Source: an uncultured Roseburia sp.
GTDB lineage: Bacteria > Bacillota_A > Clostridia > Lachnospirales > Lachnospiraceae
Assembly: GCA_900753715.1 (NCBI GenBank)
Contig: CAAEAE010000111.1
Location: forward strand, 1-23,316
Direction: 5' to 3'
Length of the DNA: 23,316 nt
This document shows, in pieces, positions 15,366-23,316 of the stretch (positions within the stretch are counted from its first letter, which is position 1; each line of letters opens with the position of its first letter). The notes beneath the pieces were generated by a model. The model did not search any database. It had not been told where the DNA came from and saw only the letters and a list, made by a program, of their open reading frames with translations. A program made the translations under genes and the position numbers.

Positions 15366-16484
15366 GTGGCACGAAAACCGGAAAGACAGAAAAAAGAAAA
15401 AACAATTCGATACTTTGATTACAGTCTGTTGTTTTTGATCATTTTTTTACTTTGTTTTGGACTGATCATGTTGTATAGCACCAGTTCTTATTACGGCTCG
15501 ATCCGTTTTGATGATTCGGCATACTATGTAAAACGTCAGATGTATGCGAGTGCACTTGGACTGGCAGCAATGCTCGTGGTATCAAGAATTCCGTACCAGA
15601 TCTGGATGCGTTTTTCCACGCTGGCATATTTTGTGGCACTTGTGCTTTGTACCGCCGTTATCTTTATCGGTAAAGAGGCAAATGGACAGTCGAGATGGAT
15701 CAAAATCGGACCGGTTCAGTTCCAGCCGTCGGAGTTAGCGAAGATTGGTGTCATTATATTTCTTGCAACGATCATTTATAAAACGCCAAAGAAAATGGGA
15801 GAATTCAAAAGTCTGGTAAAAATCATGGTGATCATTATTCCAGTCGTAGGTGTGGTAGCATACAATAACCTAAGTACTGCGATCATTATCCTTGGTATCG
15901 CAGTCTGTATGCTTTTTGTTGCAAGCCCCAAATATTCTCACTTTATCTTAATGGCACTGGCAGTGGGTCTGGCAGGCACGCTTTTTATCGTCATTGCGCC
16001 ATATCGTGCGGAACGGGTACAGATCTGGCTGCATCCGGAGGATTATGAAAAAGGATATCAGACGTTGCAGGGACTTTATGCTATTGGCTCTGGCGGACTG
16101 TTTGGAAAAGGACTCGGGGAGAGTATGCAAAAGCTTGGATTTATCCCGGAGGCGCAAAACGATATGATCTTTTCTGTTATCTGTGAAGAACTTGGACTAT
16201 TTGGGGCGGTCTGTCTGATCTTACTGTATCTTCTGGTCATCTGGCGTCTGGTCGTGATCGCCAATAATGCGGCAGATATGTATGGAGCATTGATCGTTGT
16301 GGGAATATTGTCACATATTTCCATACAGGTATTGTTAAATATTGCGGTTGTGACCAATTCCATTCCAAATACCGGAGTGGCACTTCCGTTCGTAAGTTAT
16401 GGAGGTACGTCGATTTCCATTCTGCTTGCGGAGATGGGGTTAGCACTTTCTGTATCAAGGGGAATTAAATTAGAGGTTAGCTGA
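15366..16484 (+). CDS. ftsW: FtsW/SpoVE-type SEDS peptidoglycan polymerase
   Basis: A 372-residue integral membrane glycosyltransferase of the SEDS family (about ten segments) that polymerises lipid II, working with a class B PBP. Motifs include GPVQFQPSELAK, GSGGLFGKGLGES with QKLGFIPEAQNDMIFSVICEELG, and IPNTGVALPFVSYGGTS near the end. The GTG start at 15366 has GAGG 7 nt upstream. The position after murD is that of spoVE in Bacillus, so it may serve division, sporulation or both. The 113-bp gap before it (15253-15365) holds only a weak hairpin near 15266-15289 and no promoter I can defend. Confidence 0.94.
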   Translation: MARKPERQKKEKTIRYFDYSLLFLIIFLLCFGLIMLYSTSSYYGSIRFDDSAYYVKRQMYASALGLAAMLVVSRIPYQIWMRFSTLAYFVALVLCTAVIFIGKEANGQSRWIKIGPVQFQPSELAKIGVIIFLATIIYKTPKKMGEFKSLVKIMVIIIPVVGVVAYNNLSTAIIILGIAVCMLFVASPKYSHFILMALAVGLAGTLFIVIAPYRAERVQIWLHPEDYEKGYQTLQGLYAIGSGGLFGKGLGESMQKLGFIPEAQNDMIFSVICEELGLFGAVCLILLYLLVIWRLVVIANNAADMYGALIVVGILSHISIQVLLNIAVVTNSIPNTGVALPFVSYGGTSISILLAEMGLALSVSRGIKLEVS

Positions 16485-16485
16485 T

Positions 16486-17238
16486 ATGATTAGAGAACAA
16501 AGACGCAGAAAGCGGCGCAGAAAGATCGGTTTACTGGTATTTCTTGTGCTCTTGCTGTTGATCGCAATCGGTGCATTTGTTGTAATTAATGTGTTTACGG
16601 TAGAACATGTTGTGGTAGAGGGAAATGAACTCTATTCCTCCGAACAGATACAACGGATGGTACTGGATGATGAGTATTCCTGGAACTCATTGTATGTGGA
16701 TTTAAAATACCGGTTTATGGATGTGGGAGATGTGCCGTTTGTGGATACAATGGAGGTCTCACTCGATGATCCGCATACCGTACGCATCAGCGTTTATGAG
16801 AAAGGGATCCTCGGCAGTTTTTATATTGATACATTAGGGCAGTATGCATATTTTGACAAAGATGGATTTGTTGTGGAGACATCATCTGATGTGATAGAGG
16901 GTGTTCCCAAAATTACCGGGATTACCTGTGATACGGTGGTACTGTACGAAAAGCTTCCATTAGAAAGTGACAAGATCCTAAGCAGACTGCTTTCACTGAC
17001 ACAGATGCTCAAAAAATATGATCTTTCACCGGATGAGATCCATTATGACAGCACATTAAGACCGACCCTGACTTATGGAACCATTGAAGTGGTAATGGGA
17101 TCGGAGGATTATCTGGCACAGAAAGTGGTCCGTTTATCGGCAATTTTACCACAGTTATCAGGGCTTTCCGGTACACTACATTTAGACACCTGGACGCCAG
17201 ACACCACAGATATTGTTTTTGACAGGTCAGATTCCTAA
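16486..17238 (+). CDS. ftsQ: FtsQ/DivIB-type division protein
   Basis: A 250-residue bitopic protein. A strongly basic N-terminus (MIREQRRRKRRRK) is followed by a membrane segment (about 14-36), an extracellular POTRA domain starting FTVEHVVVEGNELYSSEQI, and a beta domain. It bridges FtsL/DivIC and the septal synthase. It follows ftsW by one base with GAGG 9 nt upstream. In Bacillus murG and murB separate these genes; both are missing here. Sequence conservation in this family is low, so the call depends on topology, POTRA pattern and position. Confidence 0.88.
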   Translation: MIREQRRRKRRRKIGLLVFLVLLLLIAIGAFVVINVFTVEHVVVEGNELYSSEQIQRMVLDDEYSWNSLYVDLKYRFMDVGDVPFVDTMEVSLDDPHTVRISVYEKGILGSFYIDTLGQYAYFDKDGFVVETSSDVIEGVPKITGITCDTVVLYEKLPLESDKILSRLLSLTQMLKKYDLSPDEIHYDSTLRPTLTYGTIEVVMGSEDYLAQKVVRLSAILPQLSGLSGTLHLDTWTPDTTDIVFDRSDS

Positions 17239-17256
17239 AAAAAATCAAAAAATTAG

Positions 17257-17285
17257 TTGATTAATTCAGAGAAAAATTATATTAT
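17257..17285 (+). promoter_or_regulatory. Candidate promoter of ftsZ
   Basis: TTGATT (17257-17262), 17-bp spacer, TATTAT (17280-17285), in an A/T-rich 118-bp gap between ftsQ and ftsZ. A separate ftsZ promoter is common and fits the strong ribosome site of the gene. Confidence 0.5.
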
Positions 17286-17356
17286 AGAGTATATGAGTTT
17301 GTAGTGGGGAAAAAGGGTTGACGGAATATTAGGGAGAGAATGAAGGAGGAACTACC

Positions 17357-18580
17357 TTGCTGGAGATTATGACAAACGAAGCAGATACCAGTGCAAAGAT
17401 TATCGTCATCGGCGTTGGCGGAGCTGGTAATAATGCTGTAAATAGAATGATTGATGAAAATATTGGCGGAGTAGAGTTTATTGGAGTAAATACAGATAAA
17501 CAGGCGTTAGCACTGTGTAAGGCACCTACCCTGATCCAGATCGGTGAGAAACTGACCAAAGGACTTGGTGCGGGCGCACAGCCTGAGATCGGTGAAAAAG
17601 CAGCAGAGGAGAGTGCAGAGGAACTTTCAGCCGCTGTAAAAGGTGCAGACATGGTATTTGTTACCTGTGGTATGGGTGGCGGTACCGGAACAGGTGCAGC
17701 ACCGGTTGTAGCCAAGATCGCAAAAGAGCAGGGTATCTTAACCGTTGGTGTTGTGACCAAGCCTTTCAAATTCGAAGCAAAACAGCGTATGTTAAATGCA
17801 CTTTCCGGAATCGAGCGTTTAAAGGACAGTGTAGATACATTGATCGTGATCCCAAATGACAAGCTGCTTGAGATCGTAGACCGCAGAACAACTATGCCGG
17901 ATGCGTTAAAGAAAGCAGACGAAGTATTGCAGCAGGCAGTACAGGGTATCACAGACCTGATCAACCTACCTGCATTGATCAACCTGGACTTCGCGGATGT
18001 ATGTACCGTTATGAAGGACAAGGGTATGGCACATATCGGTATCGGTTCTGCCAAGGGTGATGATAAAGCAATCGAAGCTGTAAAACTTGCCGTTGCCAGC
18101 CCATTGCTCGAGACTACCATCAATGGTGCGTCTCATGTTATCATTAACATTTCCGGAGATATCTCTTTGATGGATGGTAATGATGCAGCAAGCTATGTAG
18201 AGGATTTAGTTGGTGATAATGCCAATATCATTTTCGGTGCAAAATACGATGAGACAATGACAGATGAGGCAACGGTTACGGTAATTGCAACCGGACTCGA
18301 GGAGTCTGCAGGTGCACAGCCGGGCAAGATCATGCCAAAGATGCAGTATCAGAATATGGGTTCTGTTACCAGACCAGTTGGAACAGCCCCGATCAACCGG
18401 ACAGCTACAACAACAGCAACTGGTTTTGGTGCGATGCCACATCAGCAGCCAGTACATCAGCAGCCAATGCAGCAGACGACACCATCATTTTCCGGTATCC
18501 AGAAACCAAAACAGCCGGAGAGTTCCGTACAGCCGGTAGATATCAAGATCCCGGATTTTCTTAAAAATTCAAGAAAATAA
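17357..18580 (+). CDS. ftsZ: Cell division GTPase FtsZ
   Basis: A 407-residue tubulin homologue that forms the division ring. The GTP-binding [13 protein letters not shown] (19-31), tubulin signature GGGTGTG (107-113) and T7 loop NLDFADV (209-215) are intact. A Gln/Pro/Thr-rich linker (about 335-390) precedes the conserved C-terminal peptide DIKIPDFL, which binds membrane anchors. The TTG at 17357 is chosen because AAGGAGG (17343-17349) lies 7 nt upstream and gives the typical MLEI start; the ATG four codons on is too far. No ftsA precedes it, so another anchor (for example a SepF-like protein elsewhere) is expected. Confidence 0.98.
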   Translation: MLEIMTNEADTSAKIIVIGVGGAGNNAVNRMIDENIGGVEFIGVNTDKQALALCKAPTLIQIGEKLTKGLGAGAQPEIGEKAAEESAEELSAAVKGADMVFVTCGMGGGTGTGAAPVVAKIAKEQGILTVGVVTKPFKFEAKQRMLNALSGIERLKDSVDTLIVIPNDKLLEIVDRRTTMPDALKKADEVLQQAVQGITDLINLPALINLDFADVCTVMKDKGMAHIGIGSAKGDDKAIEAVKLAVASPLLETTINGASHVIINISGDISLMDGNDAASYVEDLVGDNANIIFGAKYDETMTDEATVTVIATGLEESAGAQPGKIMPKMQYQNMGSVTRPVGTAPINRTATTTATGFGAMPHQQPVHQQPMQQTTPSFSGIQKPKQPESSVQPVDIKIPDFLKNSRK

Positions 18581-18592
18581 TGAGAGTACAGT

Positions 18593-18629
18593 AAAGTGGT
18601 TGAACGAATTTCGTTCAGCCGCTTTTTTT
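18593..18629 (+). terminator. Rho-independent terminator after ftsZ
   Basis: GTGGTTGAACG (18596-18606) pairs with CGTTCAGCCGC (18612-18622), two G-U pairs, 5-nt loop, followed by TTTTTTT (18623-18629). Upstream AAA can extend the stem. It closes the dcw cluster. Confidence 0.92.
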
Positions 18630-18714
18630 GTGCGCATAGGGAAAAAAAGCGAGTGCCTGTAGGAAGATCTGATGAGCAAAGTGAGTTTCTTAAGTTGGAT
18701 CCAATCCCCCGATT

Positions 18715-18747
18715 CTGACAAAATAACAGGAATAGCATCACTATAAT
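18715..18747 (+). promoter_or_regulatory. Candidate spoIIG promoter with long spacer
   Basis: CTGACA (18715-18720) and a perfect TATAAT (18742-18747) are separated by 21 bp. In Bacillus the spoIIG promoter is known for an over-long (22 bp) spacer and needs Spo0A, which binds over the -35. Here the minus strand across the -35 reads TTTTGTCAGAA, an imperfect 0A-box. The arrangement is therefore likely Spo0A-dependent. Confidence 0.6.
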
Positions 18748-18763
18748 AACAAAAGGAAGCGAG

Positions 18764-19669
18764 GTGAGAAAAATATATGTGTTCTATGTGGATGTTTTCC
18801 TGTTACAGAACTTCTGTATGGACTTCATTGCCGTAATGGGGAGCAACTTGTTATTAAAGAGAGGAAAAAGTGTGATCCGGCTTTTTCTGATCTCGTTTTT
18901 CGCTTCGCTGGTGGGGCTGATCCTTTTTCTTTTGATCGATCAGATCATGACCTATCAGATCGTGACACATTTCCTTTTAAATACGGCAATGGTGGTGGGA
19001 TGTTTTGGCTGTCGTTCCAGACAGGAATTTTTGAAAGCATGGCTGAGTACATACATTGTGGTATTGTTTCTTGGGGGAGTTATCGAATGGATGATGGAAC
19101 AGAGCGTGTTTTTTCAAAATTATGCGCTGCAGCTTTTGGGAGGCGTAGGCCTTCTGGCAGTGTTTCTGTCGTTTCTGCTTTCTGTGCAGACCTATGAGAA
19201 AAACAAGATCCCGGTGCGGATCATAAACCAGGGAAAGAAACTGGAATTTATGGCGTACTATGACAGCGGAAATCAGCTGACCGATCCCTATACCGGAAAA
19301 CCGGTGTGCGTATTGAGCGAGAGGAAGGCAAAAGAATTATTGGAGCCCGGGCGAGATAAGATGCGATTGATCCCTTATCAGTCGTTAGGAAAGCAGAGCG
19401 GTCTTATCTGGGCAATGGATGTGGAACAATTAGAATTTGGACGGGGAAAGGATCACTGCGTGATCAAAGAAGCGGTGATCGGACTTGGAGAACAGGGATT
19501 TTTGGAGGGATCAGACTATGATCTGCTCTTACATGCAAAATTATTGCAGACAAAGGAATTGCAATCAAGATCATTGCAGATAAAAGCATCTGAAATGGAG
19601 AACGAAAGAGAAGATTACCATGGAAGGTCTGGTCAAAAAAATGAAAAAGGTGATAAAGTATGTATATAA
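18764..19669 (+). CDS. spoIIGA: SpoIIGA, pro-sigma-E processing protease
   Basis: A 301-residue membrane aspartic protease. The N-terminal half has about five membrane segments. The C-terminal half is cytoplasmic with [17 protein letters not shown], where D167 is the likely catalytic aspartate (retropepsin-like DSGN). It cleaves pro-sigma-E in the mother cell when triggered by the forespore signal SpoIIR. The GTG at 18764 is preceded by an AAAGGAAG-type site. The 3' end overlaps sigE by 10 bp, the conserved two-gene operon. Confidence 0.93.
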   Translation: MRKIYVFYVDVFLLQNFCMDFIAVMGSNLLLKRGKSVIRLFLISFFASLVGLILFLLIDQIMTYQIVTHFLLNTAMVVGCFGCRSRQEFLKAWLSTYIVVLFLGGVIEWMMEQSVFFQNYALQLLGGVGLLAVFLSFLLSVQTYEKNKIPVRIINQGKKLEFMAYYDSGNQLTDPYTGKPVCVLSERKAKELLEPGRDKMRLIPYQSLGKQSGLIWAMDVEQLEFGRGKDHCVIKEAVIGLGEQGFLEGSDYDLLLHAKLLQTKELQSRSLQIKASEMENEREDYHGRSGQKNEKGDKVCI

Positions 19670-20445
19670 AGTTCAAGATGCCGGAAAAGAAAACATTCTG
19701 GCAGGAAATTCGGAGTTTTTCCATTGTGAGATGGCTGGTGCATGGAAAAAATGAAGTGCACTATATTGGTGGGGCGGAGATATTGCCGGCGCCGTTAGAG
19801 AGTGAGGAAGAGGCTTCCTGCATCCGGCTTTTAGGAAAAGCAAAAGGAGAAGAGGCATTATCGTCCAGAGAGTGTGATGCCGTGGAACATGCCCGTAAAC
19901 GGCTGATCGAACATAATTTGCGTCTGGTCGTATACATAGCAAAGAAATTTGACAATACCGGAGTCGGGGTCGAAGATCTGATCTCGATCGGAACGATTGG
20001 GCTCATCAAGGCAATCAACACATTTAACCCGAATAAAAATATCAAGCTCGCGACCTATGCTTCGCGCTGTATTGAAAATGAGATACTGATGTATTTAAGG
20101 AGAAATAGCAAGACACGTCTGGAAGTTTCGATAGATGAGCCGTTAAATGTGGATTGGGATGGAAACGAGCTTCTGCTATCGGATATCCTTGGAACCGATG
20201 AGGATGTGATCTACCGTGATATCGAAACGGATGTGGAACACCGGTTGTTAAAAGGCGCGATCGAAAAACTTTCCGGCAGGGAACGGATGATCATAGAACT
20301 CCGGTTTGGGTTAAATACCTTAGACGGCGAGGAAAAAACACAGAAAGAGGTAGCAGATATGCTAGGAATCTCGCAGTCTTATATTTCAAGATTGGAGAAA
20401 AAGATCATGGTGCGTTTAAAAAAAGAGATTGTAAAATTAGAGTAA
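19660..20445 (+). CDS. sigE: Pro-sigma-E, early mother-cell sporulation sigma factor
   Basis: A 261-residue sigma-70 family factor made as an inactive precursor. A hydrophobic/basic pro-segment leads to [13 protein letters not shown], matching the known processing region around YIGGSEALPPPL, so cleavage near Y35 by SpoIIGA is expected. Region 2 includes [37 protein letters not shown] and [20 protein letters not shown]. Region 4 ends with the helix-turn-helix [20 protein letters not shown]. The ATG at 19660 has AAGG nine bases upstream; a second ATG (19678) would still keep the cleavage site. Confidence 0.96.
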   Translation: MYIKFKMPEKKTFWQEIRSFSIVRWLVHGKNEVHYIGGAEILPAPLESEEEASCIRLLGKAKGEEALSSRECDAVEHARKRLIEHNLRLVVYIAKKFDNTGVGVEDLISIGTIGLIKAINTFNPNKNIKLATYASRCIENEILMYLRRNSKTRLEVSIDEPLNVDWDGNELLLSDILGTDEDVIYRDIETDVEHRLLKGAIEKLSGRERMIIELRFGLNTLDGEEKTQKEVADMLGISQSYISRLEKKIMVRLKKEIVKLE

Positions 20446-20490
20446 GCCCTGTGTCCCCAATATCCTTTTTGTGTAAATTGTGAGAAAATA

Positions 20491-20519
20491 TTGTAAAAAT
20501 GTCTGAAAAATAGTATAAT
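20491..20519 (+). promoter_or_regulatory. Sigma-A type promoter of the beta-CASP gene
   Basis: TTGTAA (20491-20496), 17-bp spacer, perfect TATAAT (20514-20519), giving a leader of about 55 nt before the ATG at 20581. Confidence 0.7.
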
Positions 20520-20580
20520 ATATACTATAAAAATGCAGATGGATATGGACTGCAACAGGACAGATAGGAGGGGACAGCTT

Positions 20581-22188
20581 ATGTTATTAGAGTTTTTAGG
20601 CGCGGCACATGAGGTTACAGGCAGTTGCCATTTTCTCAGCTTTGGGGATAAGCGGATTTTAGTAGATTGTGGTATGGAACAGGGAGCAGATCTTTATGTG
20701 AATCAGGAGATACCGGTCAATGCTTCCGATATTGATTATGTGTTTGTGACACATGCACATATCGACCACTCCGGTTTATTACCGTTACTTTACAATCATG
20801 GATTCCGGGGACAGATCTTCTGTACCATAGCAACGAATCAGTTATGTGAGATCATGTTAAAGGACAGTGCACATATTCAGATGTTTGAGGCAGAGTGGAG
20901 AAATCGTAAGGCAAAGAGAGCCGGATTGCCGGAAATCGTGCCACTCTATGATATGAATGATGCGATGGGGGTTCTGGGACATTTTGTACCATGTGAGTAT
21001 CAACATATCGTCGAAGTGTGTGACGGGTTAAAAGTACGTTTTGTAGATGCAGGGCATTTGCTTGGTTCTTCGAGCATCGAGATGTGGGTACAGGAAGAGG
21101 ACAAAGAAGTAAAGATCGTCTTTTCCGGTGATATCGGACCAGGAAACCGTCCACTGATCAAAGACCCGGAATACATCAAAGAAGCAGATTACGTCGTGAT
21201 GGAGTCTACTTATGGAGACAGGGAACATCAGACACCGCCGGATTTTGCAGTCAGGCTGGCAGAGGTATTAAAAGATACTTTTACTCGTGGCGGAAATCTT
21301 GTCATTCCGGCATTTTCCGTTGGACGTACGCAGGAAATGCTCTATTTTATACGGCGGATCAAAAACGAACATCTTCTGCCGGAATATGAGAATTTTGAAG
21401 TATACGTGGATAGCCCGCTTGCAGTGGAGGCAACCTCTATTTTCAATAAAAATGTGGAGGATTGTTTTGATGAGACTGCACTCGAACTGGTACATCAGGG
21501 CATTAACCCGATCGGGTTTCCAGGACTTCGAATGGCAATCACCAGCGATGAATCCAAGATGATCAACTTCAACGATAAACCGAAGGTTATCATCTCTGCT
21601 TCCGGTATGTGTGAGGCTGGACGTATCAGACACCACTTGAAACATAATCTGTGGAGAGCTGATTCAACGATTCTGTTTGTTGGATTCCAGGTGCCTGGCA
21701 CACTCGGACATTCCCTGTTAAATGGAGCAAAAGAGGTGAAGCTGTTCGGTGAGACAATCGAGGTAAAGGCGCGGATTGAGAATTTACCGGGCATCAGCGG
21801 TCATGCGGATATCAATCAGCTTACCAGATGGGCGGCAGCATTTGAGCAGAAACCAAAGAAAGTATTTGTGGTACACGGAGATGACAAGGTCACGGAGCAG
21901 TTCGCAGCACACCTTCATGATACCCTGGGCTATGATGCCTATGCACCATACAGCGGAGATACATTTGACCTCATGACAGGGGAATGTGTCAAAGAGGGTT
22001 CCAGACAGCAGGTGGAAAAGAAGAAAGACAAACAGAATTCACGTGTGGCAAACAATGTATTTGCAAGACTTCTTGCTGCAGGACAGCGGTTGCTTACGGT
22101 GATCAACAAGTGCGAGGGTATGCCGAACAAAGAACTTGGCCGTTTTGCAGACCAGATCAATGCGCTGTGTAATAAATGGGACAGATAG
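20581..22188 (+). CDS. MBL-fold beta-CASP ribonuclease-like protein (YSH1/CPSF type)
   Basis: A 535-residue metallo-beta-lactamase/beta-CASP protein. Metal ligands are in THAHIDHSG (H58, H60, D62, H63), FVDAGHLLGSSSI (H159) and FSGDIG (D184), followed by the beta-CASP acidic motif VMESTYGDREH (E208). Later come ISASGMCEAGRI, GHADINQL and VVHGD. The family (COG1236-like) cuts or trims RNA; the target here is unknown. ATG 20581 has AGGAGGGG 7 nt upstream, and the longer reading from 20533 has none. The last 60 or so residues, after the Lys-rich linker, are extra. The gene sits between sigE and convergent sigG. Confidence 0.9.
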   Translation: MLLEFLGAAHEVTGSCHFLSFGDKRILVDCGMEQGADLYVNQEIPVNASDIDYVFVTHAHIDHSGLLPLLYNHGFRGQIFCTIATNQLCEIMLKDSAHIQMFEAEWRNRKAKRAGLPEIVPLYDMNDAMGVLGHFVPCEYQHIVEVCDGLKVRFVDAGHLLGSSSIEMWVQEEDKEVKIVFSGDIGPGNRPLIKDPEYIKEADYVVMESTYGDREHQTPPDFAVRLAEVLKDTFTRGGNLVIPAFSVGRTQEMLYFIRRIKNEHLLPEYENFEVYVDSPLAVEATSIFNKNVEDCFDETALELVHQGINPIGFPGLRMAITSDESKMINFNDKPKVIISASGMCEAGRIRHHLKHNLWRADSTILFVGFQVPGTLGHSLLNGAKEVKLFGETIEVKARIENLPGISGHADINQLTRWAAAFEQKPKKVFVVHGDDKVTEQFAAHLHDTLGYDAYAPYSGDTFDLMTGECVKEGSRQQVEKKKDKQNSRVANNVFARLLAAGQRLLTVINKCEGMPNKELGRFADQINALCNKWDR

Positions 22189-22189
22189 T

Positions 22190-22969
22190 TTAAAGGGACA
22201 GATAATGCCGGATGGATTTTAAGGCAGACTTTTCCAGCCGGCTGACCTGTGCCTGTGAGATGTGGATCTCTTCTGCAACCTCCATCTGCGTTTTTCCTTC
22301 AAAAAAGCGCAGTTTTAAAATATAATTTTCGCGTTCACCCAGATGATCGAGGGCATCATTTAAGGAAAGTTCCTCGACCCAGTTGTCCTCCCGGTTCTTT
22401 TTATCACTGATCTGGTCCATCACGTAGAGTGTGTCACCGCCATCGGTATAGACCGGATCGTAGAGGCTGATTGGGCTTTGGATGGCATCGAGGGCGAAAA
22501 CGATCTCATCTTTGGAGAGTCCTGCTTCTTGGGCAATCTCATCTAAGGTGGGTTCCCTGGTGGAAGTGTGGGAGAGAACTTCTTTGGCATGGATGGCTTT
22601 ATACGCGGTATCACGCAGGGAGCGACTGACGCGGATGGAATTGTTGTCACGCAGATAACGTCGTATTTCACCTATAATCATAGGAACAGCGTAGGTGGAA
22701 AACCTGACTCCCATAGTCGGGTCAAAATTATCAATGGATTTGATCAGACCGATGCAGCCGATCTGAAAGAGGTCATCTACATTTTCATGGTTGCCGGAAA
22801 AGCGTTTGATGACACTTAAAACAAGCCGGAGATTTCCCTTGATGTAAGTTTCCCTGGCTTGCAGATCTCCCTGTTTGATCCGTACAAAAAGAGCATCCTT
22901 TTCTTCTTCTTTTAAAATAGGGAGCTTAGCAGTGTTGACACCGCAGATTTCAACTTTGTATGAAGCCAT
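22190..22969 (-). CDS. sigG: Sigma-G, late forespore sporulation sigma factor
   Basis: A 259-residue sigma-70 family factor very close to the Bacillus protein. The N-terminal KVEICGVNTAKLP is the diagnostic start, followed by NLRLVLSVIKRF, VDDLFQIGCIGLIKSIDNFDP, RFSTYAVPMIIGEIRRYLRDNNSIRVSRSLRD, and EIVFALDAIQSPISLYDPVYTDGGDTLYVMDQISD. Region 4 HTH is MEVAEEIHISQAQVSRLEKSAL. The ATG at 22969 (reading leftward) has GGAGG about 10 nt upstream; a 16-codon extension has no support. It is not in an operon with sigE as in Bacillus but inverted, its stop one base from that of the beta-CASP gene. Confidence 0.96.
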   Translation of the reverse strand: MASYKVEICGVNTAKLPILKEEEKDALFVRIKQGDLQARETYIKGNLRLVLSVIKRFSGNHENVDDLFQIGCIGLIKSIDNFDPTMGVRFSTYAVPMIIGEIRRYLRDNNSIRVSRSLRDTAYKAIHAKEVLSHTSTREPTLDEIAQEAGLSKDEIVFALDAIQSPISLYDPVYTDGGDTLYVMDQISDKKNREDNWVEELSLNDALDHLGERENYILKLRFFEGKTQMEVAEEIHISQAQVSRLEKSALKSIRHYLSL

Positions 22970-22998
22970 GATGTAAGTACCTCCGGGATTTTTATTAA

Positions 22999-23029
22999 AA
23001 GGATGCTTCAATTTCATACATTTTATTCA
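22999..23029 (-). promoter_or_regulatory. Candidate forespore (sigma-F/sigma-G) promoter of sigG
   Basis: On the minus strand TGAATA (23029-23024), 18-bp spacer, CATCCTT (23005-22999). This resembles the forespore consensus TGAATA/CATACTA, and the -10 lies about 30 bp before the start codon. It fits self-activation and sigma-F-dependent first expression known for sigG. Confidence 0.45.
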
Positions 23030-23106
23030 GAAAGTAACTTTTTTTTATGAGAAAATAATGGTAAAATACTAAAGAACTAGATTGAAAAAGCATTGGAGCA
23101 GTGACT

Positions 23107-23316
23107 ATGAAAGATTTGATTGATGAGAGAAATGAACGTGAGAGAATCAGTAGAAGCATCATAAAATACTGGAATGTCAACTATATTCCAAAACAGCCGG
23201 AGCCGGTTGAATCGGAGAAGATGGAAGAAGAGCAGGAAGTTGTAGAAAGCAATGAGAGCCAGTTACCGTCCGAAGAGGATTATAACTATACAACAGGAGC
23301 ATACTCTGGTGTTTAT
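23107..23316 (+). CDS. 5' part of an unrecognised acidic protein (cut by window edge)
   Basis: The first 70 codons of a gene that runs off the right edge. The start MKDLIDERNERERISRSIIKYWNVNYIPKQPEP is charged, then a Glu/Ser-rich linker, then Tyr/Thr/Gly-rich NYTTGAYSGVY. GGAG (23095-23098) lies 8 nt before the ATG. It is divergent from sigG, with 137 bp between start codons. A weak -10 (TAAAAT, 23062-23067) has no good -35. I do not recognise a family; the low-complexity linker may join a short N-terminal helix to a domain outside the window. Confidence 0.6.
   Translation, partial: MKDLIDERNERERISRSIIKYWNVNYIPKQPEPVESEKMEEEQEVVESNESQLPSEEDYNYTTGAYSGVY

Noticed and set aside
17329..18123. 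Minus-strand open frame of 264 codons opposite ftsZ
   Set aside because: Composition is Ser/Ala/Ile-rich as expected from the complement of ftsZ codons; no family resemblance.
1..23316. tRNA, rRNA, riboswitch or insertion sequence
   Set aside because: No cloverleaf-like, rRNA-like or known riboswitch core was recognised by eye, and no transposase other than the serine recombinase is encoded.

Overview
The window looks like the chromosome of a spore-forming, anaerobic Firmicute of the Lachnospiraceae type (Roseburia/Agathobacter-like; the genus is an inference). Evidence: a division and cell-wall (dcw) cluster running directly into ftsZ-spoIIGA-sigE, a nearby sigG, no ftsA in the cluster, a sporulation phosphatase (Spo0E family), GTG/TTG starts with strong AGGAGG-type ribosome sites, and protein sequences of clostridial type.

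Region 1 (about 1-6390) is the right-hand part of an integrated mobilizable element that is visibly more GC-rich than the rest. It encodes a mobilization accessory protein (MobC-like), a MOBP/VirD2-type relaxase, a small cysteine-containing protein, a phage-type replisome organizer, a DnaC-like helicase loader, the small protein TnpW and a large serine recombinase. Together these give excision/integration, transfer nicking and replication initiation. A candidate oriT lies just upstream of mobC. A candidate replication origin (near-palindromic direct repeats beside a C-free purine-rich tract) lies inside the initiator gene. No cargo or resistance gene is visible; the left end of the element is outside the window.

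Region 2 (about 6390-6840) is the junction with host DNA. It holds a 55-residue Spo0E-like phosphatase gene with an exact Spo0A box and a 16-bp palindrome upstream and a rho-independent terminator downstream.

Region 3 (6860-18630) is the dcw cluster: mraZ (with a four-repeat MraZ operator), rsmH, ftsL, two tandem class B penicillin-binding proteins, mraY, murD, ftsW/spoVE, ftsQ/divIB and ftsZ, closed by a strong terminator. Internal promoters are likely before mraY and ftsZ. An intrinsic-terminator-like hairpin sits exactly on the start of the second PBP gene. That PBP has KTAT in place of the usual KTG(T/S) motif.

Region 4 (18700-23316) is a sporulation sigma block: spoIIGA-sigE behind a promoter with the long -35/-10 spacing known from Bacillus spoIIG, a beta-CASP metallo-beta-lactamase RNase-like gene, a convergent sigG on the minus strand only 1 bp away, and the beginning of an unrecognised acidic protein at the right edge.

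Logic: MraZ controls entry to the division/wall operon. FtsL, FtsQ, FtsW, the PBPs and FtsZ build the septum, and MraY and MurD supply precursor. Spo0A-controlled spoIIGA-sigE and later sigG then drive mother-cell and forespore programmes, with the Spo0E-like protein likely opposing Spo0A phosphorylation.
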